Shown here: one piece after another, positions 17,991 through 28,318 of the stretch
Layout of the letters: every line of letters starts with the position of its first letter
Numbering within the stretch: the first letter of the stretch is position 1
Source: Candidatus Nitrotoga arctica
Lineage (GTDB): Bacteria; Pseudomonadota; Gammaproteobacteria; Burkholderiales; Gallionellaceae
Reading direction: 5' to 3'
Length of the DNA: 64,000 nucleotides
NCBI RefSeq assembly: GCF_918378365.1
Contig: NZ_OU912926.1
Coordinates: 1,178,001 to 1,242,000 of the forward strand
Position numbers and translations under genes: made by a program
Notes under the pieces: model-generated
Told to the model about the DNA's origin: nothing
What the model saw: the letters and a program-made list of their open reading frames with translations, nothing else
Database searches by the model: none

Positions 17991-19073
17991 TTAGTAGATT
18001 GGATAAGGCAATTTCATGAATCGTAGCGGCGCACCTTGCAGAGATTTCCAGTGCACAGTTTGGTCTTTGTGGCTGCTAATCTGCACCACTACCAGCATGT
18101 CATAACCGCTGTCCGGAGCGGATGATGCGTTGACTACCATGCCACTGGCCTGACCTTCCATATCCGCGCTGTAGAGCTCGTCACCCGGTAGAGGAGGGGT
18201 ATCGCTTTCGATATGCGCCAGATACATGCGTCGCTTGAGTTTGCCGAGGTATTGCATCCGCGCCACAATTTCTTGGCCCGGGTAGCACCCCTTTTTAAAG
18301 TTCACGCCACCGATCAGTTCCATGTTGGCCATTTGGGGCACGAATTGCTCTTGGGTAGCTGGCATAATGACAGGAATACCATCACGGATTGTGAGCCAGT
18401 CCCAACAGGGTGATCCAACTGGACGCCCAGCGACGATGAGTTTTTGCCATAGGGCTAATGCGTGCTCGGTAGTTGTGTTGATTTGAAAGCGCTGTTCACC
18501 GAGACGAATGACGCCAGTATCATTGTGTTCAGATATCCGATTGCCTACTTCTTCCGCTCCCCAAGGTTCCACCGGAACCGAGCCTAAGTATTCCTTTAGT
18601 TGTTCCTCTGAACCCTCCCCTGCCCAACCAAAACTGATCTGTTGATCGGTCACATCCTCAATTTTTACTTTGGAGCGCAGGATATATTTGGATAGACGTT
18701 GCTGGATGTCAGCACACAAACTGAGCGGCAGTTGGAGGAAAAAAGCCTTGTCTGCGTCATCAAGTACTCCTTTGCGCCAGATAAGGAAGCTTGCCAGCAT
18801 GCGTCCTTTTGGGCTGTTCAGGCTGCTGAATTGGGCATGCCATGGCGTGACTTCACGCACATCACTGCTAAGCAGGTTTTGCAGAAAGGTTTCCGCATCC
18901 TCGCCAGAAACCTTGAGTACGCCTAGCTGGCTTAAAAAACACAGTACCATGCCATTTTGTGCAGCAGCCAGTTCGCCTTGCCCAGCACCGAAATACTGCA
19001 CGATGCCATCTTGTATTTCTGCTCCTTGTTCCCGCAAATAATCTTGCCAAATCGAATTCATCTTGCTGCCCAT
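17991..19073 (-). CDS. ygfZ: Folate-binding Fe-S cluster assembly protein YgfZ
   Basis: The 360-residue protein is a GcvT-like, tetrahydrofolate-binding protein that helps make or repair certain Fe-S enzymes. The diagnostic motif K261-G-C-Y-P-G-Q-E268 is intact, preceded by 'GGVNFK'. 'LLSSDVREVTPWHAQFSSLNSPKGRM' near residues 68-92 is also typical. Two in-frame ATGs (19073 and 19061) are possible and neither has a strong ribosome site. It is divergent from the transporter lipoprotein, with only 65 bp between the starts. Confidence 0.92.
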   Translation of the reverse strand: MGSKMNSIWQDYLREQGAEIQDGIVQYFGAGQGELAAAQNGMVLCFLSQLGVLKVSGEDAETFLQNLLSSDVREVTPWHAQFSSLNSPKGRMLASFLIWRKGVLDDADKAFFLQLPLSLCADIQQRLSKYILRSKVKIEDVTDQQISFGWAGEGSEEQLKEYLGSVPVEPWGAEEVGNRISEHNDTGVIRLGEQRFQINTTTEHALALWQKLIVAGRPVGSPCWDWLTIRDGIPVIMPATQEQFVPQMANMELIGGVNFKKGCYPGQEIVARMQYLGKLKRRMYLAHIESDTPPLPGDELYSADMEGQASGMVVNASSAPDSGYDMLVVVQISSHKDQTVHWKSLQGAPLRFMKLPYPIY

Positions 19074-19138
19074 TCATAAGTTTAAAGGTGATTGCAACTT
19101 TACCACGGATAGCGGTATTTCGGATAAACTCTCGCGCC

Positions 19139-21277
19139 ATGAAATACTTACATTACTTACCGCTGTTCCTGATGCTCGCGGCCTGTGACGGCGGTTTGTG
19201 GAATAATCCCTACCCGGTCAGCGATAAGGGCAAGTCGATTTATTATTCTGCTTTTACCGAACGGCCTAAACATCTCGATCCGGCGTCAGCATATAGCGAG
19301 AATGAATATATATTCCTTGCGCAGATCTATCAACCGCCGCTGCAATATCATTTCCTGAAACGCCCATACACGCTGGTGCCGCAGGCAGCCAGTGAAATGC
19401 CGGCAGTGAGTTATCTGGACAAAAATAACCAGCTGTTACCAGATGATGCGCCTGCCGATAAGGTGGCGTTCAGTGTTTACGAAATTCATTTGCGTACTGG
19501 TTTAAATTACCAGCCACATCCGGCTTTTGCACGCGATGCCAAAGGTGAATTGGAATATCATGCGCTTACAAGCAATGATTTACGTAATATTCATGCACTG
19601 AATGATTTCCCGCATAGCGGTACGCGTGAAGTGAAAGCGGCGGACTATGTCTATCAGATTAAACGGCTAGCCCACCCGACCATACATTCGCCCATTGCTG
19701 GACTCATGGTGGATTACATCGTCGGTCTTAAAGAGTACATCTCAACTTTGCAGCTAGCTAAAAAAAAGAGCCCCAATACTTTCCTTGATCTCCGTGACTA
19801 TCCGCTGGAAGGTGTGCAGATAGTGGACGACCGCACCTACCGTATCAAAATTTACGGTAAATATCCGCAGTTTGCATATTGGTTGGCGATGACATTTTTT
19901 TCACCCATGCCAGTGGAGGCCGAGCGCTTTTATGAGCAGGATGGAATGTCCGAACGCAACCTGGTTCTGGATTGGTGGCCGGTAGGTAGTGGGCCATATT
20001 ATTTATCGGAAAATGATCCCAACCAGCGTATGGTTCTGACACGCAATCCCCATTTTTCCGGCGAAGTCTATCCGATGGAAGGTGAGGCGGGAGATAAAGA
20101 AGCCGGGCTGCTGGCTGACGCGGGTAAACCTCTGCCGCTAATCAGCAAAGTTGTGTTTAGTTTGGAGAAAGAGACCATTCCCTACTGGAATAAATTTCTG
20201 CAAGGTTATTACGATGCTGCAGGCATCAGTTCCGATAGCTTTGATCAAGCGGTCCAGGTGAATGTTGGCGGCGAGACTAACGTTACAGACGAGATGAAAG
20301 TACAAGGCATTAAGCTTTCTACCTCGGTAGCCACCTCCACTTCGTATATGGGTTTCAACTGGCTCGATCCGGTTGTGGGAGGGGCGAGTGAACGTGCGAC
20401 CAAGTTGCGTCGTGCTATTTCTATCGCGGTGGATTTCGAGGAGTTTATCTCCATTTTTGCTAACGGCCGTGGTATTAGCGCGCAATCACCTATTCCACCT
20501 GGTATTTTCGGCTACCGCGAAGGCAAGGCAGGCATCAACCATTATGTGTATGACTGGGTCAATGGTGCACCTCAACGTAAATCAATTAATGAGGCGAAAA
20601 AGCTGCTGGCCGAAGCTGGTTACCCGGGTGGTTTGGATGAAAAAACAAAACAGCCGTTGATTATCTATCTTGATACGACCGCCACGGGCGTTGGCAGTAA
20701 ATCGCGTCTGGACTGGCTACGCAAGCAACTCGATAAACTTAATTTACAACTGGTGGCGCGCAGCACTGACTACAACCGCTTCCAGGATAAGTTACGTAAA
20801 GGTGATACGCAGATGTTTTATTTCGGCTGGAACGCTGATTATCCCGATCCGGAGAATTTTTTATTTTTGCTGCACGGTGCGCAAGGCAAGGTCGTGAAGG
20901 GCGGTGAGAACGCCTCGAATTACAATAGCCCTGAATATGATCACCTGTTTGAGAAGATGAAAAACATGGAAAACGGCCCAGCGCGCCAGGAAATAATTGA
21001 TGAAATGCTGGAAATTTTGCGCCGCGATTCGCCTTGGATATGGGGGCAACATCCTAAGGATTATGTATTGCGCCATGCTTGGCTGCATAACAGCAAGCCT
21101 AATAAAATGGCAAATAACAATGTTAAATATTTGCGCATAGACGCAGCACAGCGTGATGTACTGCGTAGTAGCTGGAATCAGCCTAAGCTATGGCCATTGT
21201 GGTTGATTGGTATCGCGCTTGCCTTACTGGGCTGGTGGTTGTGGCGTGTGTTACGGCAGCGAGAAGAGGCACGATGA
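19139..21277 (+). CDS. Peptide ABC transporter substrate-binding lipoprotein (family 5) with C-terminal membrane anchor
   Basis: The protein of about 712 residues starts 'MKYLHYLPLFLMLAAC', a lipoprotein signal with the acylated cysteine in LAAC. It then reads as a family 5 solute-binding protein ('SAFTERPKHLDPASAYSENEYIF', 'YYLSENDPNQRMVLTRNPHF'). The frame is open further upstream, but the lipobox fixes this start. Unusually, the C-terminus adds a transmembrane helix ('LWLIGIALALLGWWLWRVL') and a basic tail. Family members are normally about 500-600 residues and end without a helix. It heads the transporter genes at 22105-26747, similar in layout to yejABEF. Confidence 0.88.
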   Translation: MKYLHYLPLFLMLAACDGGLWNNPYPVSDKGKSIYYSAFTERPKHLDPASAYSENEYIFLAQIYQPPLQYHFLKRPYTLVPQAASEMPAVSYLDKNNQLLPDDAPADKVAFSVYEIHLRTGLNYQPHPAFARDAKGELEYHALTSNDLRNIHALNDFPHSGTREVKAADYVYQIKRLAHPTIHSPIAGLMVDYIVGLKEYISTLQLAKKKSPNTFLDLRDYPLEGVQIVDDRTYRIKIYGKYPQFAYWLAMTFFSPMPVEAERFYEQDGMSERNLVLDWWPVGSGPYYLSENDPNQRMVLTRNPHFSGEVYPMEGEAGDKEAGLLADAGKPLPLISKVVFSLEKETIPYWNKFLQGYYDAAGISSDSFDQAVQVNVGGETNVTDEMKVQGIKLSTSVATSTSYMGFNWLDPVVGGASERATKLRRAISIAVDFEEFISIFANGRGISAQSPIPPGIFGYREGKAGINHYVYDWVNGAPQRKSINEAKKLLAEAGYPGGLDEKTKQPLIIYLDTTATGVGSKSRLDWLRKQLDKLNLQLVARSTDYNRFQDKLRKGDTQMFYFGWNADYPDPENFLFLLHGAQGKVVKGGENASNYNSPEYDHLFEKMKNMENGPARQEIIDEMLEILRRDSPWIWGQHPKDYVLRHAWLHNSKPNKMANNNVKYLRIDAAQRDVLRSSWNQPKLWPLWLIGIALALLGWWLWRVLRQREEAR

Positions 21278-21403
21278 TTATATTTTTTGCCGGGACAATA
21301 AAACCTCCGGTTTGCCGAAGATAATTTCGGATTAAGTGTTAAAGTGCAAGGTGATTTTATAAAAATGCCTGATAAAGTTTTAGCTGTTTTGAGATTAACA
21401 TGC

Positions 21404-21426
21404 AGGTGTGCGGCAACACCTTTTTT
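21404..21426 (+). terminator. Intrinsic terminator after the binding-protein gene
   Basis: A hairpin with arms AGGTGT and ACACCT and a six-base loop (21404-21421) is followed by T5. It separates the binding protein from the next gene and overlaps the ATG at 21400, which argues against that codon as a start. Confidence 0.6.
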
Positions 21427-21453
21427 GCCGCAATTTTAAAGAAAGGAATAATT

Positions 21454-21768
21454 TTGAGTTATTTTGGAAAAACAACATTTAGAGTCGTGTCGATAGCAAT
21501 TTTGGCTGTTGTGCCCGTGATTAGTTACGCTTATCCTGCCGACCCTGAGGAATGCAAGGCAGCTGAAGGAGTATGGATAGATTTTAAAACTACGCCTTCT
21601 GATGGCTGGTGCCGCGGCCCGAAAGCAACGCCTTCAGGCCCTATAATGGTCTGTGCCAAAGTTAAGGGAATTGAACAGAAAATTGGTTCGGAAATGGTAT
21701 GCATCCCGCGTGATGTAGCAAGACAAAAATTGTTGTTGGAGCATGACGTTCCAGCTAAAGCTAATTAA
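21454..21768 (+). CDS. Small secreted cysteine-containing protein
   Basis: From a TTG at 21454 with GAAAGGA six bases upstream, the frame encodes a protein of about 104 residues. It has a signal peptide ('TTFRVVSIAILAVVPVISYA') and four cysteines in the mature part (EEC, WC, VC, VC). An ATG at 21400 is in frame but lies inside a terminator hairpin. I do not recognise the family. It interrupts the transporter cluster and probably has its own promoter. Confidence 0.6.
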   Translation: MSYFGKTTFRVVSIAILAVVPVISYAYPADPEECKAAEGVWIDFKTTPSDGWCRGPKATPSGPIMVCAKVKGIEQKIGSEMVCIPRDVARQKLLLEHDVPAKAN

Positions 21769-22104
21769 GAATAAAGAAAAACGGAAGCTGGGCTGGACGA
21801 TGCTGAATCAGCGCTGCACACTAAACAAACTGGCAAACCAGGTTGATTGAAACAGAGGCAGACGATCAAGGCGGTAGCCTGTAATTGAAAAAAGTACTTG
21901 AAATAAGTACTTGGAAAAAGGTCGGTCAAGCCTCTCGGTCGGTTTAGGATGATGAGAATGTGAATAGCGCCTTGCCTGTATTAAATAATACAGCAAGTTG
22001 TTAACTTAAAATTTGCAACTTATTTTCTTTGGCGAACATAGATACGTTTATGTATCGCCTTTTATTCATTATGGTGGGTAAGTGTACCCTACAGCTCTCT
22101 CTCA
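21769..22104. other. Intergenic, short direct repeat only
   Basis: No gene seen. AAGTACTTG occurs twice, 15 bp apart, near 21891-21920. Confidence 0.45.
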
Positions 22105-23082
22105 ATGATCGCTTATCTTATTCGCCGCATTTTATATGCTATCCCGATTTTGATCGGTGTGAACCTGCTCACTTTTTCTCTTTTTTTCGTGGTGAACACG
22201 GCAGATGATATGGCGCGGATGCAATTAGGCATGAAGCGTGTTACGCCTGAAGCGATCGAAAAGTGGAAGCAGCAGCATGGTTATGACAAACCGCTGCTAT
22301 TTAATGCCCATGCAGAGGGTGTAAGAAAAATCAGCGATACGATTTTTTTCCAGAAATCGGCCAGGATGTTTGCATTTGATTTTGGTTCATCCAACGACGG
22401 GCGTAATGTTGCGCGTGAAATCCAGACCCGCATGATGCCTAGCCTCGCCATCGCGCTACCCACTTTTCTTATTGGCCTACTCATTTACATTACGTTCGCG
22501 CTGTTGATGACATTGTTCAGAGCGACTGCGCTGGATATGCTGGGGGTGTCACTATGTGTTTTGCTGATGTCCATCTCCGGTCTGTTTTACATTATTGGCG
22601 GTCAGTTCGTAGCGAGTAAATTGTGGCACTGGGTGCCGATTTCTGGTTATGCGGGCGGTATGGACAGTATCAAGTTTGTGCTGCTGCCCGTGTTGATTGG
22701 CGTAATGGGTAGTGTCGGCGCCAGTAGCCGTTGGTATCGAACGATTTTTCTGGAAGAGATCGGTAAGGACTATGTGCGAACCGCTCGCGCCAAGGGCTTG
22801 TCGGAATTGCGCGTCTTATTCCAACACGTGCTGAAAAATGCAATGATCCCGATTTTAACCGGTGTGGTGGTGGTAATACCGCTGCTTTTCATGGGTAGTT
22901 TGCTGACCGAATCTTTCTTCGGTATCCCCGGTCTGGGTAGTTACACAATAGACGCAATCAATGCGCAGGACTTCGGCGTGGTGCGTGCCATGGTATTTCT
23001 TGGTTCGATGTTGTATATCGCTGGTTTAGTTTTGACAGATATCTCGTATACCATTGTTGACCCGCGAGTGAGGTTGCAATGA
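22105..23082 (+). CDS. Peptide ABC transporter permease (YejB/DppB-like)
   Basis: The 325-residue integral membrane protein begins 'MIAYLIRRILYAIPILIGVNLLTF', standard for the first permease of peptide transporters. Near the C-terminus it has the EAA-loop pattern 'YVRTARAKGLSELRVLFQHVLKNAMIPIL', where the ATPase docks. About six transmembrane helices are visible. It pairs with the permease at 23227 and the double ATPase at 24669. Confidence 0.9.
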   Translation: MIAYLIRRILYAIPILIGVNLLTFSLFFVVNTADDMARMQLGMKRVTPEAIEKWKQQHGYDKPLLFNAHAEGVRKISDTIFFQKSARMFAFDFGSSNDGRNVAREIQTRMMPSLAIALPTFLIGLLIYITFALLMTLFRATALDMLGVSLCVLLMSISGLFYIIGGQFVASKLWHWVPISGYAGGMDSIKFVLLPVLIGVMGSVGASSRWYRTIFLEEIGKDYVRTARAKGLSELRVLFQHVLKNAMIPILTGVVVVIPLLFMGSLLTESFFGIPGLGSYTIDAINAQDFGVVRAMVFLGSMLYIAGLVLTDISYTIVDPRVRLQ

Positions 23083-23226
23083 CCTTTATAAATATATTTC
23101 CCGTTCGCAATGAGTCACTCGATAAGCTCAAATCGAGCTTAATGTGGGAAGCAAGCCGCCCATGTTTCAATTTTATTCTATGCTCAGAACGAGCGATTTT
23201 CAGAATTCAATGTCGGGGTAAGTAAT

Positions 23227-24660
23227 ATGCCCGTTATTCTTTGGACAGATGCGATGATCTACCTGCTGCTCGCAACGGTTCTTGCTGCGGCATTGTGGAT
23301 ACGAAAACGTCCTCATCTTGTTCTACCTTGGCAACGCGTGGCTAAGGGTAGTGTGGGCATGGTGTCGCTGCTGCTGTTATCGTTATTCGTGTTGGTGGGG
23401 TTGCTTGACACCATGCACTACCGCGCTGCGTTGCCGGAGAAGAGCAATGGTCAGACAGTTTATTCGGCTGAGGTGTTGAGTGTCTTCGATGCACTTGCCA
23501 AAGGCATAAAAAGTCGTACCGAGAAAACATATTCTGCGCCACTGGCGGCCTATCTGTATGCCAAGGAAAGTATGGAAACGTCGGAGGGCAAGATACTTCG
23601 AGATTATCCGCGCTTGCATTACGGTGGTGCCCATCTGGCTGATCCACAGCGCGAACTTCTGGGCGATGTGCTGAAACGTATAGGGATCGGTGCTTTAGAG
23701 GGGTTGCTAATCGGCGTGTTATTGATTGCAGCCAGCAATATGTTATTCCATTTTTTCGTTAAATTCAGGACAGTCTTGTCATCGACAGGACGGGAAATCA
23801 GTACAGGTAATGGGATATCCACCTTTACGAGAGCGATGAAAAACAGGCCTTTCAGAGCATTATTGATAACGGCTTTGTTAATAGCCATGTTGCTTGGCAT
23901 AACTGTCAATCTGGCCGCGAGTTACCACGTGCTGGGTACTGACAAAGTGGGGCAGGATGTACTGTATCTCGCGCTGAAAAGTATTCGCACCGGGCTTGTG
24001 ATCGGCACTGTTACCACGCTGGTGATGTTGCCGTTTGCATTGCTGCTGGGTATAGCGGCAGGATACTTGCGTGGGTGGGTGGATGATGTGATTCAGTATC
24101 TTTATACCGTACTAAGTTCTATCCCCAGCGTGTTGTTGATTGCGGCTGCGGTGTTAATGATGCAGGTTTATATTGAGATGCATCCCGAGTGGTTTGAAAC
24201 TTCTGCTGCACGCGCAGATTTACGCTTATTGTTTTTGTGTCTGATTCTCGGTGTGACCAGTTGGACCGGACTATGTCGCCTGTTACGGGGCGAGACACTT
24301 AAGTTGCGAGAGTTGGAATACATCCAGGCGGCGCAGGCATTCGGCGTTTCATCTTCGCGTATCCTTACTCGTCACATCGTGCCAAACGTGATGCACATCG
24401 TACTGATTGCGGTGGTGATGGATTTCAGCAGCCTGGTACTGGCCGAGGCGGTGCTGTCCTATGTCGGTGTGGGGGTTGATCCTAGTACCATGAGCTTTGG
24501 CACGTTGATAAACTCCGCGCGCCTGGAGATGGGGCGAGAGCCGATGGTGTGGTGGACGCTGGCGGCTGCGTTCGGATTCATGCTGGTGCTGGTGCTGGCC
24601 GCCAATCTGTTTGCTGATGCGGTACGCGATGCATTTGATCCGCGCTTGAATCGGACGTAG
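23227..24660 (+). CDS. Peptide ABC transporter permease (YejE/DppC-like), extended
   Basis: The 477-residue membrane protein carries the second-permease EAA loop 'YIQAAQAFGVSSSRILTRHIVPNVMHIVLIAVV' near residue 365. Its core permease domain occupies the C-terminal half. The N-terminal half adds two helices and a hydrophilic stretch, making it longer than typical second permeases (about 300-340). It ends 8 bp before the ATPase gene, so the two are co-translated or nearly so. The 144 bp before it hold no gene. Confidence 0.88.
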   Translation: MPVILWTDAMIYLLLATVLAAALWIRKRPHLVLPWQRVAKGSVGMVSLLLLSLFVLVGLLDTMHYRAALPEKSNGQTVYSAEVLSVFDALAKGIKSRTEKTYSAPLAAYLYAKESMETSEGKILRDYPRLHYGGAHLADPQRELLGDVLKRIGIGALEGLLIGVLLIAASNMLFHFFVKFRTVLSSTGREISTGNGISTFTRAMKNRPFRALLITALLIAMLLGITVNLAASYHVLGTDKVGQDVLYLALKSIRTGLVIGTVTTLVMLPFALLLGIAAGYLRGWVDDVIQYLYTVLSSIPSVLLIAAAVLMMQVYIEMHPEWFETSAARADLRLLFLCLILGVTSWTGLCRLLRGETLKLRELEYIQAAQAFGVSSSRILTRHIVPNVMHIVLIAVVMDFSSLVLAEAVLSYVGVGVDPSTMSFGTLINSARLEMGREPMVWWTLAAAFGFMLVLVLAANLFADAVRDAFDPRLNRT

Positions 24661-24668
24661 GCAGCTGC

Positions 24669-26747
24669 ATGAAATCTGACCTCTCTCTTAACCAGCTTCG
24701 CCCCCTTCCCAGCGCTCCCTCAGAAATTGGACGAGGGGAATTTATACTGAAGGTAGATGGTTTGGTGACGCGCCTGAACAATGGTGCGCGCATTGTGGAC
24801 GACATATCGTTCAGTATTAAACAGGGCGAGACCTTTGCGCTGCTTGGTGAATCCGGCTGTGGCAAATCTATGACGGCATTATCACTAATGCGTTTGCTGC
24901 CGGATGGAATACGCGTCGCCAGCGGTGATATTAAACTTGACGAAGAAGATATTTTGGCGCTGCCAGAATATGCCATGCGCAAAGTGCGTGGTGGTCAGAT
25001 GGCAATGATTTTTCAGGAGCCGGGGTTGAGTTTGAACCCAGTGATGACGGTCGGCGATCAGATTGCCGAGGTATTGACATTGCATCAGCAACTGCGCGGT
25101 AAAGAAGTTCGTTCGCGTTGTGTTGAATTGCTGGAGCAGGTAGGTATTTCCGATGCCCCTCGCCGTGCGTCTGAATATCCATTCCAGCTTTCCGGTGGCA
25201 TGAAACAACGTGTGATGATTGCAATGGCGCTGGCCGGACAGCCAAAGTTGCTGATCGCAGACGAACCGACTACTGCTCTGGACGTGACCATACAAGCGCA
25301 GGTGCTTAAACTTCTGCGCGATACGCAGCAGAAAACCGGTATGGCGTTGTTGCTGATAACGCATGATCTGGGCGTAGTCGCTCAAATGGCACATCAGGTT
25401 GGGGTGATGTATGCCGGACAAATTATTGAGCAGGCATCGCGTGAGCAATTGTTCGCACGTCCCGCTCATCCCTATACCCAAAAACTATTTGCCGCATTGC
25501 CGGATGCTGGACGCACTGGACAACCCTTAGCGGCCATTCCGGGCAATGTCCCCCCATTGGGTGCGCCACTTGCAGCTTGTAGATTCGCTCCGCGCTGCGA
25601 TAAAGCGTGGGCATTGTGTCACGAGCAGGTGCCGGAGTGGACGCAGCTGGAAAATGGCCAGGGGGTAAGATGCCATCTGTACACATCGCAGATGGGGAGT
25701 GAGAAATTAAACTTGAAAGCACCTCTCTCCCACGCTCCGCCTACCATAGGTGGGAAAGGGACTGGGGAAGAGGGGAGGGGCACTTCACTTTTGCAAGTTG
25801 AAAACCTGCAAGTCCACTTTCCCATCCGCAAAGGCATATTGCAGCGCACGGTAGGTCACGTTAAAGCGGTAGATGGGGTGTCAATGAACATTCCAGTGGG
25901 TCGTACGCTGGCGCTGGTAGGTGAATCCGGTTGCGGTAAAACCACGGTAGGCAAGGCGCTGCTGCAACTTATTACACCTACCGCAGGCAGCGTGCGTTTT
26001 GCGGGCCACGAACTCATTGGTATCAATGCGAGGCAATTGCGCAAACATCGTGCCGGGATGCAAATGATATTCCAGGACCCCTATGCATCTTTAAACCCCA
26101 AGATGCGTGTAGCGGAGATTTTACAGGAGGGCATGGATGCACTGTCTATCGCCAAAAATAGCGATGAGCGGCAACGCCGCATAGATGAATTGCTGGAACA
26201 AGTTGGGCTGGAGAAAGCTTCCAAGTGGCGATATCCGCATGAGTTTTCCGGTGGGCAGCGGCAGCGTATTGCTATCGCCCGGGTGCTGGCAGTTAATCCG
26301 AATCTGCTGATTTGCGACGAACCGACCAGCGCGCTGGATGTTTCGGTGCAGGCGCAAATTTTAAATTTGCTTAAATCACTGCAGCAGCAATTAAGATTAA
26401 GCTACCTGTTTATTTCGCACAATCTGGCGGTGGTGGAATATCTCGCGCACGAGGTATACGTAATGTATTTGGGACGTATCGTCGAGCGCGGCACGGTAGA
26501 GGAAGTATTGCATGACCCTAAACATCCTTATACTCAGGCCTTACTGTCTGCAGTACCGAGAATAGATGGTCAGGGTATGAAAATTGTTCGTCTGCCTGGG
26601 GAAACACCCTCTCCCTCCCATCCGCCGCAGGGCTGCCACTTTCACACACGTTGCGCACAAGCCATGGCGGAATGTTGCGAAGTTTATCCAAGTGAAACCA
26701 TAATTAGCGTCACGCACCGCGTACATTGTTATCTTGCGGCGAAGTAA
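24669..26747 (+). CDS. Peptide ABC transporter, fused double ATPase (YejF-like)
   Basis: The 692-residue protein contains two complete ABC ATPase domains in tandem. Each has a Walker A (GESGCGKS, then GESGCGKT), a signature (LSGGMKQR, then FSGGQRQR) and a Walker B ending in DEPT. Each also ends in an oligopeptide-type C-terminal region with cysteines ('CRFAPRCDKAW', 'CHFHTRCAQAM') that may hold an Fe-S cluster, as in Opp/Dpp ATPases. It powers import of substrate captured by the lipoprotein at 19139. It is longer than E. coli YejF (529). Confidence 0.92.
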   Translation: MKSDLSLNQLRPLPSAPSEIGRGEFILKVDGLVTRLNNGARIVDDISFSIKQGETFALLGESGCGKSMTALSLMRLLPDGIRVASGDIKLDEEDILALPEYAMRKVRGGQMAMIFQEPGLSLNPVMTVGDQIAEVLTLHQQLRGKEVRSRCVELLEQVGISDAPRRASEYPFQLSGGMKQRVMIAMALAGQPKLLIADEPTTALDVTIQAQVLKLLRDTQQKTGMALLLITHDLGVVAQMAHQVGVMYAGQIIEQASREQLFARPAHPYTQKLFAALPDAGRTGQPLAAIPGNVPPLGAPLAACRFAPRCDKAWALCHEQVPEWTQLENGQGVRCHLYTSQMGSEKLNLKAPLSHAPPTIGGKGTGEEGRGTSLLQVENLQVHFPIRKGILQRTVGHVKAVDGVSMNIPVGRTLALVGESGCGKTTVGKALLQLITPTAGSVRFAGHELIGINARQLRKHRAGMQMIFQDPYASLNPKMRVAEILQEGMDALSIAKNSDERQRRIDELLEQVGLEKASKWRYPHEFSGGQRQRIAIARVLAVNPNLLICDEPTSALDVSVQAQILNLLKSLQQQLRLSYLFISHNLAVVEYLAHEVYVMYLGRIVERGTVEEVLHDPKHPYTQALLSAVPRIDGQGMKIVRLPGETPSPSHPPQGCHFHTRCAQAMAECCEVYPSETIISVTHRVHCYLAAK

Positions 26748-26830
26748 AGTTATGTAATTTGCACTACCATAAGCATGATGCCTATACTGAATTGTCAAAA
26801 AATAGAGGTAAAGCGTAAAGTAAGAAAAGC

Positions 26831-28318
26831 TTAAGGATATTGAGCTATGCGTTGCGTCGTGTACATAAACTTCTTCGTCCTTTTGCTGGCCATGCCAAGT
26901 TTGCCGCGGTTCTTATCGGCACGGGATAGGTGAGGTGTTTTGTCGAGTTTTACGATGAAGATGTGTTGACCTGGATTGAGTGTTTTTATGTTGTTATTCC
27001 AGTCTTGCAGCTTTTCCACACTTACTTTGTAGAGGCGAGAAATGGTACTCAACGTGTCACCTTTACGCACCGTGTATCTAACAGTGTTCCCAAGTAACTG
27101 ATTGGTAAGGGCAGGGTGTATATTAAATGCCTCGAATTCATTTTCTGTATTCTTACCATTAAGTGGTACCAGTAGCATCTGCCCGGTACTCACCTTGATT
27201 TGCGTTGGCAGGCCGTTGATGGATCGAAGTGTCTCTGGTGACAGGCCGAAGCGTGTTGCGAGTCCGTTTAAGTGCTCGCCTTTCCTGCTCTTGTAAGCCT
27301 GCCATGATACGAGTGGCAGGCTGTTGCTTGCCAGATTGGCCCGAAAGGTTTCCACCTTGTCCACGGGCAGCAATAGCACCTCGGAATTTTCTTGCAGGAT
27401 AACCGGACGGTTGTGCGCGGGATTCAACGCGCGAAATTCATCCAGTGTAACGCCCGCCAACCCTGCGGCAAGCTCCATGTCAATATTTTTTGACGTACTG
27501 ACAGCAACGAAATACGGTTGATCCGGAACGGGATGTAACACCAGGCCAAAGCTGGCTGGATTACTGATAATATTTTTTATTGCTTGCAGTTTCGGGACAT
27601 AATTCCTTGTTTCTGATGGCATTTTCAGGCTGGCGTAATCCGCGGGCAGGCCTAGTTTGCGGTTATGTGCGAGCGCTCGCTGTACTGCGCCTTCGCCCCA
27701 GTTGTAAGCGGCAAGTGCCAATTCCCAATCGCCGAACATGCCATGCAGTTTTTGCAGGTAGTCAAGCGCGCCAAGGGTCGCACTGATGATATTGCGTCGC
27801 CCGTCATACCACCAGTTCTGCTGCATGCCAAAATGTTTGCCAGTAGATGGAATGAACTGCCAGATGCCAGAGGCGCTAGCGGTGGAATAGCCTCCTGGAT
27901 TAAACGCGCTTTCGATCATGGGTAGCAGTGCGATTTCCGATGGCATTCCGCGCCGCTCAACTTCTTCCACAATAAAGTGGAGATAGCGCTGCCCGCGCTC
28001 GGTCATTCGTTGCATATAGTCCGGACGTTTTGCGTACCATTGCTCGTGGCTTGCCACCAGCGGGCTATTCAATTGGCGCAACGCGTAACCATTACGAATG
28101 CGTTGCCATAAGTCGTTTTGCGAAAGGTTAAGGTTAGAGTCGACGGTAAGTATCAGATCCGGGTCATCGGAAGCCGTGGGTGGTTGTGGTATGGCATCTT
28201 CTTGTAAGTCATCGAGCGGGCTATTCAAAAAAACTTTTTCCTCCGCATGGACCGCAGACATTGCGGAGAGCGCAATGCAAGCGGAAAAAACGAATAAGTA
28301 AAGTTTGTTTAACTGCAC
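26831..28318 (-). CDS. mltD: Membrane-bound lytic murein transglycosylase D with LysM repeats
   Basis: The 495-residue protein has a signal peptide, an SLT domain ('ALLPMIESAFNPGGYSTASASGIWQF' with the catalytic glutamate in IESAFNP) and at least two C-terminal LysM modules ('YKSRKGEHLNGLATRFGLS', 'YTVRKGDTLSTISRLYKVS'). It cleaves peptidoglycan glycan strands. The start is GTG at 28318 with AGGTCA upstream. There is no lipobox cysteine in the signal peptide region, unlike E. coli MltD. Confidence 0.9.
   Translation of the reverse strand: MQLNKLYLFVFSACIALSAMSAVHAEEKVFLNSPLDDLQEDAIPQPPTASDDPDLILTVDSNLNLSQNDLWQRIRNGYALRQLNSPLVASHEQWYAKRPDYMQRMTERGQRYLHFIVEEVERRGMPSEIALLPMIESAFNPGGYSTASASGIWQFIPSTGKHFGMQQNWWYDGRRNIISATLGALDYLQKLHGMFGDWELALAAYNWGEGAVQRALAHNRKLGLPADYASLKMPSETRNYVPKLQAIKNIISNPASFGLVLHPVPDQPYFVAVSTSKNIDMELAAGLAGVTLDEFRALNPAHNRPVILQENSEVLLLPVDKVETFRANLASNSLPLVSWQAYKSRKGEHLNGLATRFGLSPETLRSINGLPTQIKVSTGQMLLVPLNGKNTENEFEAFNIHPALTNQLLGNTVRYTVRKGDTLSTISRLYKVSVEKLQDWNNNIKTLNPGQHIFIVKLDKTPHLSRADKNRGKLGMASKRTKKFMYTTQRIAQYP

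Noticed and set aside
24885..25481. 198-codon minus-strand ORF inside the ABC ATPase
   Set aside because: It is a shadow of the ATPase coding sequence.
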